This document shows positions 7,150 through 9,243 of a DNA stretch of 9,243 nt, piece after piece. Origin of the DNA: Pseudomonadota bacterium (GTDB lineage: Bacteria > Pseudomonadota > Alphaproteobacteria > Rhizobiales > Hyphomicrobiaceae). The DNA is taken from the NCBI GenBank assembly GCA_003242645.1, contig QGVC01000121.1:1-9243 (forward strand), in the 5' to 3' direction. The notes beneath the pieces are model-generated. The model did not search any database, had not been told where the DNA came from, and saw nothing but the letters and a program-made list of their open reading frames with translations. The translations under genes were made by a program, and so were the position numbers. Numbering within the stretch: position 1 is the stretch's first letter; each line of letters starts with the position of its first letter.

Positions 7150-7163
7150 TTGATCTAAGTCAG
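7150..7163. promoter_or_regulatory. Possible FNR/FixK-type operator
   Basis: TTGA (7150-7153), six bases, then TCAG (7160-7163) matches the TTGA-N6-TCAA pattern of CRP/FNR-type regulators at 7 of 8 positions. On the minus strand an AATACT -10-like hexamer (7129-7124) would place the box centre near -39.5, close to the usual -41.5 of activated promoters. That promoter would read toward the small ORF at 6948. No matching -10 is seen on the plus strand. One mismatch and a short motif keep confidence low. Confidence 0.25.
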
Positions 7164-7344
7164 ATCGTTCATTGCATCGGCCTCGAAAGTCGCGCCAGCC
7201 AAGCGGAAGCCAAGACCAGCTCTCCAGCCAAAGCCGGCCGACTTTTTGCGAGCAGCAGCCCGCATTTAGAGAAAACCTTGCAAAACCTTTGGTCGAATCC
7301 CCCTTGCACTCGGCATCCAGGGGCGCGAACATATCAATCCTGCC

Positions 7345-7381
7345 GCGCTCCTCGGAGGCGCGGGGCGCGCGGTGCGCGTCC
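7345..7381 (+). other. Tandem GC-rich hairpins in the leader of the EF-G-like gene
   Basis: The first hairpin pairs GCGCTCC (7345-7351) with GGA-G-GCGC (7354-7361), with one bulged G. The second pairs GGGCGCGC (7363-7370) with GCGCGTCC (7374-7381) around a GGT loop, 8 bp with one G-U pair. They end about 13 bases before the AGGAGG Shine-Dalgarno (7395-7400). They could affect translation or mRNA stability. No T-tract follows, so they are not a terminator. Confidence 0.4.
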
Positions 7382-7406
7382 TGATGCCTAGAAGAGGAGG
7401 AAACCC

Positions 7407-9243
7407 ATGGGGCAATCCGCCGGCCAACTAGGCCGCTCCGCCCGGTGCATCGCACTGGTCGGACCTTACCTGAGCGGTAAGACCACGCTGCTTGAGGCCA
7501 TCCTTGCTCGAACCGGCACCATTTCCCGACAAGGCCGCGTAACGGAAGGCTCAACCGTGGGCGATAGCAGCCCGGAAGCCCGAGCCCACGGCATGAGCGT
7601 CGAGCTTAACGTCGCCGATGTCGAGTACCTGGGCGATCATTTCACGTTCATCGATTGTCCGGGCTCTATCGAATTTCAGCACGAAAGCACGGCGGCGCTG
7701 ACAGCCTGCGACGCAGCTGTCGTCGTTTGCGAGCCCGATCCAAAGCGCGTCCCGGCGCTCCAGCTCATTCTCAAGCAACTCGAGGATCGCGGCATTCCGC
7801 ATATGCTGTTCCTGAACAAAATCGACACTTTCGATACGGGCGTCCGCGAGATTCTCCCAGTTCTCCAGCCAGCTAGCGCCAAACCGCTCGTTCTGCGGCA
7901 GATCCCGATTTGGGAGAATGGCATCGCAACCGGTTTCGTGGACCTCGCGCTCGAGCGCGCCTTCGTCTATCGCGAGCACGCGCCATCGGAGGTCGTTGAC
8001 ATGCCTGAAGGCCTCCTCGAGCGGCAGAAGGAGGCCCGCTTCCACATGCTCGAGCAGCTGGCGGACTACGATGACGAGCTGATGGAGCAGCTCCTTTCCG
8101 ACATGCAACCGCCGCGGGACAAGGTTTTCGACGATCTCGCGAAAGAGCTGCGCGAAGGACTGATCTGCCCTGTCTTCCTCGGATCGGCTGAGCGGGGCAA
8201 TGGCATTTTCCGGCTGCTGAAAGCGCTTCGCCATGAGGCTCCATTTGTGGAGGCCACAGCCGCGCGGCTCGGAGTTGGGGACGCACCGTCCGCCGCTTAC
8301 GTCTTCAAGAGCGTCCACACGGCCCACGGCGGCAAGCTGTCCTTAACACGCGTCCTCACAGGCGAAATCCGCGACGGCGGTACGGTGACAGGCCCAGACG
8401 GCGAGGATCGCGTGGGCGGGATATTCTCGCTCCTCGGGCAAGAGACGCGGAAGCGCGAGAGCGCCAAGGCTGGTGATACCGTGGCGCTCGCCCGGCTCGA
8501 TCACATCAAGACCGGCGACACGATCAGCATCGACAAGAACGGCGCCCCGCAGATCGAAACGCCCCCGCCTCCGCAGCCAGTCTACGGAGTGGCGCTGGCC
8601 CTGAAGGATCGGAAGGACGAGGTGAAGCTCTCGACCGCACTCGGCAAGCTGATCGAGGAGGACGCCTCACTCTCGGTAGAGCAGAACGCGGATACGCATC
8701 AGCTCGTCCTCCTCGGACAGGGCGAGATGCATCTTCGGGTCGCCCTCGAGCGGCTCAACCGGAAGTACGGTGTCGCTGTCGAGAAGCAGCGGCGGCTCGT
8801 TCCCTACAAGGAGACGATCCGCAAGGGCACGACTGTCCGCGGCCGCCACAAGAAGCAAACCGGCGGACACGGCCAATTCGGCGACGTCGTGCTCGAGATC
8901 AAGCCGTTGCCTCGCGGCACGGGCTTCCAGTTCTCCGAGACGATCACCGGCGGCGTGGTGCCTCGCCAGTTCATTCCCTCCGTGGAAATCGGCGTTCGGG
9001 ACTATCTCAACCAGGGACCGCTCGGCTTCCCAGTGGTCGACGTGGCTGTGACCCTGATCGACGGCAGCTATCACACCGTCGACTCGTCCGACATGGCATT
9101 CCGCCAGGCTGGCCGCATCGCGATGGCGGAAGGCATGCCGAAGTGCAGCCCCGTGTTGCTTGAGCCGATCATGGCGGTGGAGATCACCGTTCCTTCAGAG
9201 GCGACCTCGAAGATCAACGGTCTCGTCTCGCAGCGGCGGGGGC
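7407..9243 (+). CDS. Elongation factor G-like GTPase, 3' end cut by window
   Basis: The visible 612 residues make up most of an EF-G-type translational GTPase; the end of domain V lies outside the window. The P-loop is GPYLSGKT (19-26), G3 is DCPGS (83-87), G4 is NKID (137-140) and G5 is GSAE (259-262). Domain II starts near 291, domain III near 392 (with LGQGEMHL), domain IV near 465 (with TGGHGQFGDVV and H556 in GSYHTVDSS) and domain V near 584. Compared with housekeeping EF-G, the catalytic histidine after DxPG is Ser87, the P-loop Asp is Leu22, and the switch I RGIT motif reads HGMS. It therefore fits the EF-G2/FusA2-like paralogues, known in alphaproteobacteria but functionally unclear, rather than fusA. 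A strong AGGAGG (7395-7400) lies 6 bases before the ATG. No rpsL, rpsG or tuf neighbour is seen, which also argues against the housekeeping gene. Confidence 0.9.
   Translation, partial: MGQSAGQLGRSARCIALVGPYLSGKTTLLEAILARTGTISRQGRVTEGSTVGDSSPEARAHGMSVELNVADVEYLGDHFTFIDCPGSIEFQHESTAALTACDAAVVVCEPDPKRVPALQLILKQLEDRGIPHMLFLNKIDTFDTGVREILPVLQPASAKPLVLRQIPIWENGIATGFVDLALERAFVYREHAPSEVVDMPEGLLERQKEARFHMLEQLADYDDELMEQLLSDMQPPRDKVFDDLAKELREGLICPVFLGSAERGNGIFRLLKALRHEAPFVEATAARLGVGDAPSAAYVFKSVHTAHGGKLSLTRVLTGEIRDGGTVTGPDGEDRVGGIFSLLGQETRKRESAKAGDTVALARLDHIKTGDTISIDKNGAPQIETPPPPQPVYGVALALKDRKDEVKLSTALGKLIEEDASLSVEQNADTHQLVLLGQGEMHLRVALERLNRKYGVAVEKQRRLVPYKETIRKGTTVRGRHKKQTGGHGQFGDVVLEIKPLPRGTGFQFSETITGGVVPRQFIPSVEIGVRDYLNQGPLGFPVVDVAVTLIDGSYHTVDSSDMAFRQAGRIAMAEGMPKCSPVLLEPIMAVEITVPSEATSKINGLVSQRRG

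Larger units (their letters stand above)
6949..7406. other. Intergenic region without a convincing gene
   Basis: Open frames here (for example 7071-7391 on plus and the 7554-7000 frame on minus) have unconvincing composition and no ribosome binding site, and the minus one overlaps the EF-G-like gene. The region holds a near-match to an FNR/FixK box (7150-7163), a short direct repeat of AAAACCTT near 7273-7290, and two GC-rich hairpins (7345-7381) just before the EF-G-like gene. No clear sigma-70 promoter on the plus strand could be picked out. Confidence 0.55.

Noticed and set aside
7292..7313. Possible sigma-54 promoter before the EF-G-like gene
   Set aside because: The GG and GC elements are 13 bases apart rather than the required 10.
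7071..7391. Plus-strand 106-codon frame before the EF-G-like gene
   Set aside because: The composition becomes Arg/Pro-rich over the hairpin region, there is no Shine-Dalgarno and no recognisable motif.
7000..7554. Minus-strand 184-codon frame overlapping the start of the EF-G-like gene
   Set aside because: It overlaps a well-supported gene start with a strong AGGAGG, has an odd Trp-, Cys- and Arg-rich composition and lacks a ribosome binding site.
7551..8327. Minus-strand 258-codon open frame opposite the EF-G-like gene
   Set aside because: The plus frame encodes continuous GTPase domains; the antisense frame is a mirror of codon bias.

Overview
The window looks like ordinary chromosomal DNA from an alphaproteobacterium, most likely of the Hyphomicrobiales (Rhizobiales). 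This rests on its GC-rich coding, on a cytochrome c' and a membrane-anchored di-heme cytochrome c side by side, on an L-2-amino-thiazoline-4-carboxylic acid (ATC) hydrolase-family gene next to an M20 amidohydrolase, and on an elongation factor G-like paralogue of a type I recall from that order. The taxonomy is an inference from protein character only. I see no rRNA, tRNA, CRISPR array, insertion sequence or phage gene.

Layout. At the left, a two-gene plus-strand unit (197-1845) encodes the ATC hydrolase-family protein and an M20-type metallo-amidohydrolase. It ends at a strong bidirectional terminator (1858-1889) that also serves the convergent minus-strand block. That block, in transcription order, is cytochrome c' (5614-5183), di-heme cytochrome c (5043-4102), a SAM-dependent methyltransferase (3999-3235) and glutaryl-CoA dehydrogenase (3117-1903). 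The gaps are 102-139 bases and each gene has its own Shine-Dalgarno, so it may be several transcription units rather than one operon. Divergent from the cytochromes is an alpha/beta hydrolase (5826-6719). A small uncertain minus-strand ORF (6948-6721) converges on it. A 458-base stretch with no convincing gene follows. The window closes with the first 612 codons of an EF-G-like GTPase (7407 onwards, cut by the window end).

How the genes may work together. The first pair probably forms a small hydrolytic or scavenging step that releases an amino acid from an N-acyl or thiazoline compound; the substrate is unknown. The two c-type cytochromes probably form a periplasmic electron-transfer or NO-handling pair. 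Glutaryl-CoA dehydrogenase is a catabolic enzyme of lysine, tryptophan or aromatic-acid breakdown and feeds electrons to ETF. Nothing links the methyltransferase or the alpha/beta hydrolase firmly to their neighbours.

The most notable item is the EF-G-like protein. Its GTPase centre lacks the catalytic histidine and the P-loop aspartate of ordinary EF-G, yet it keeps the histidine at the tip of domain IV. I found no clear candidate for a wholly new multi-gene system.
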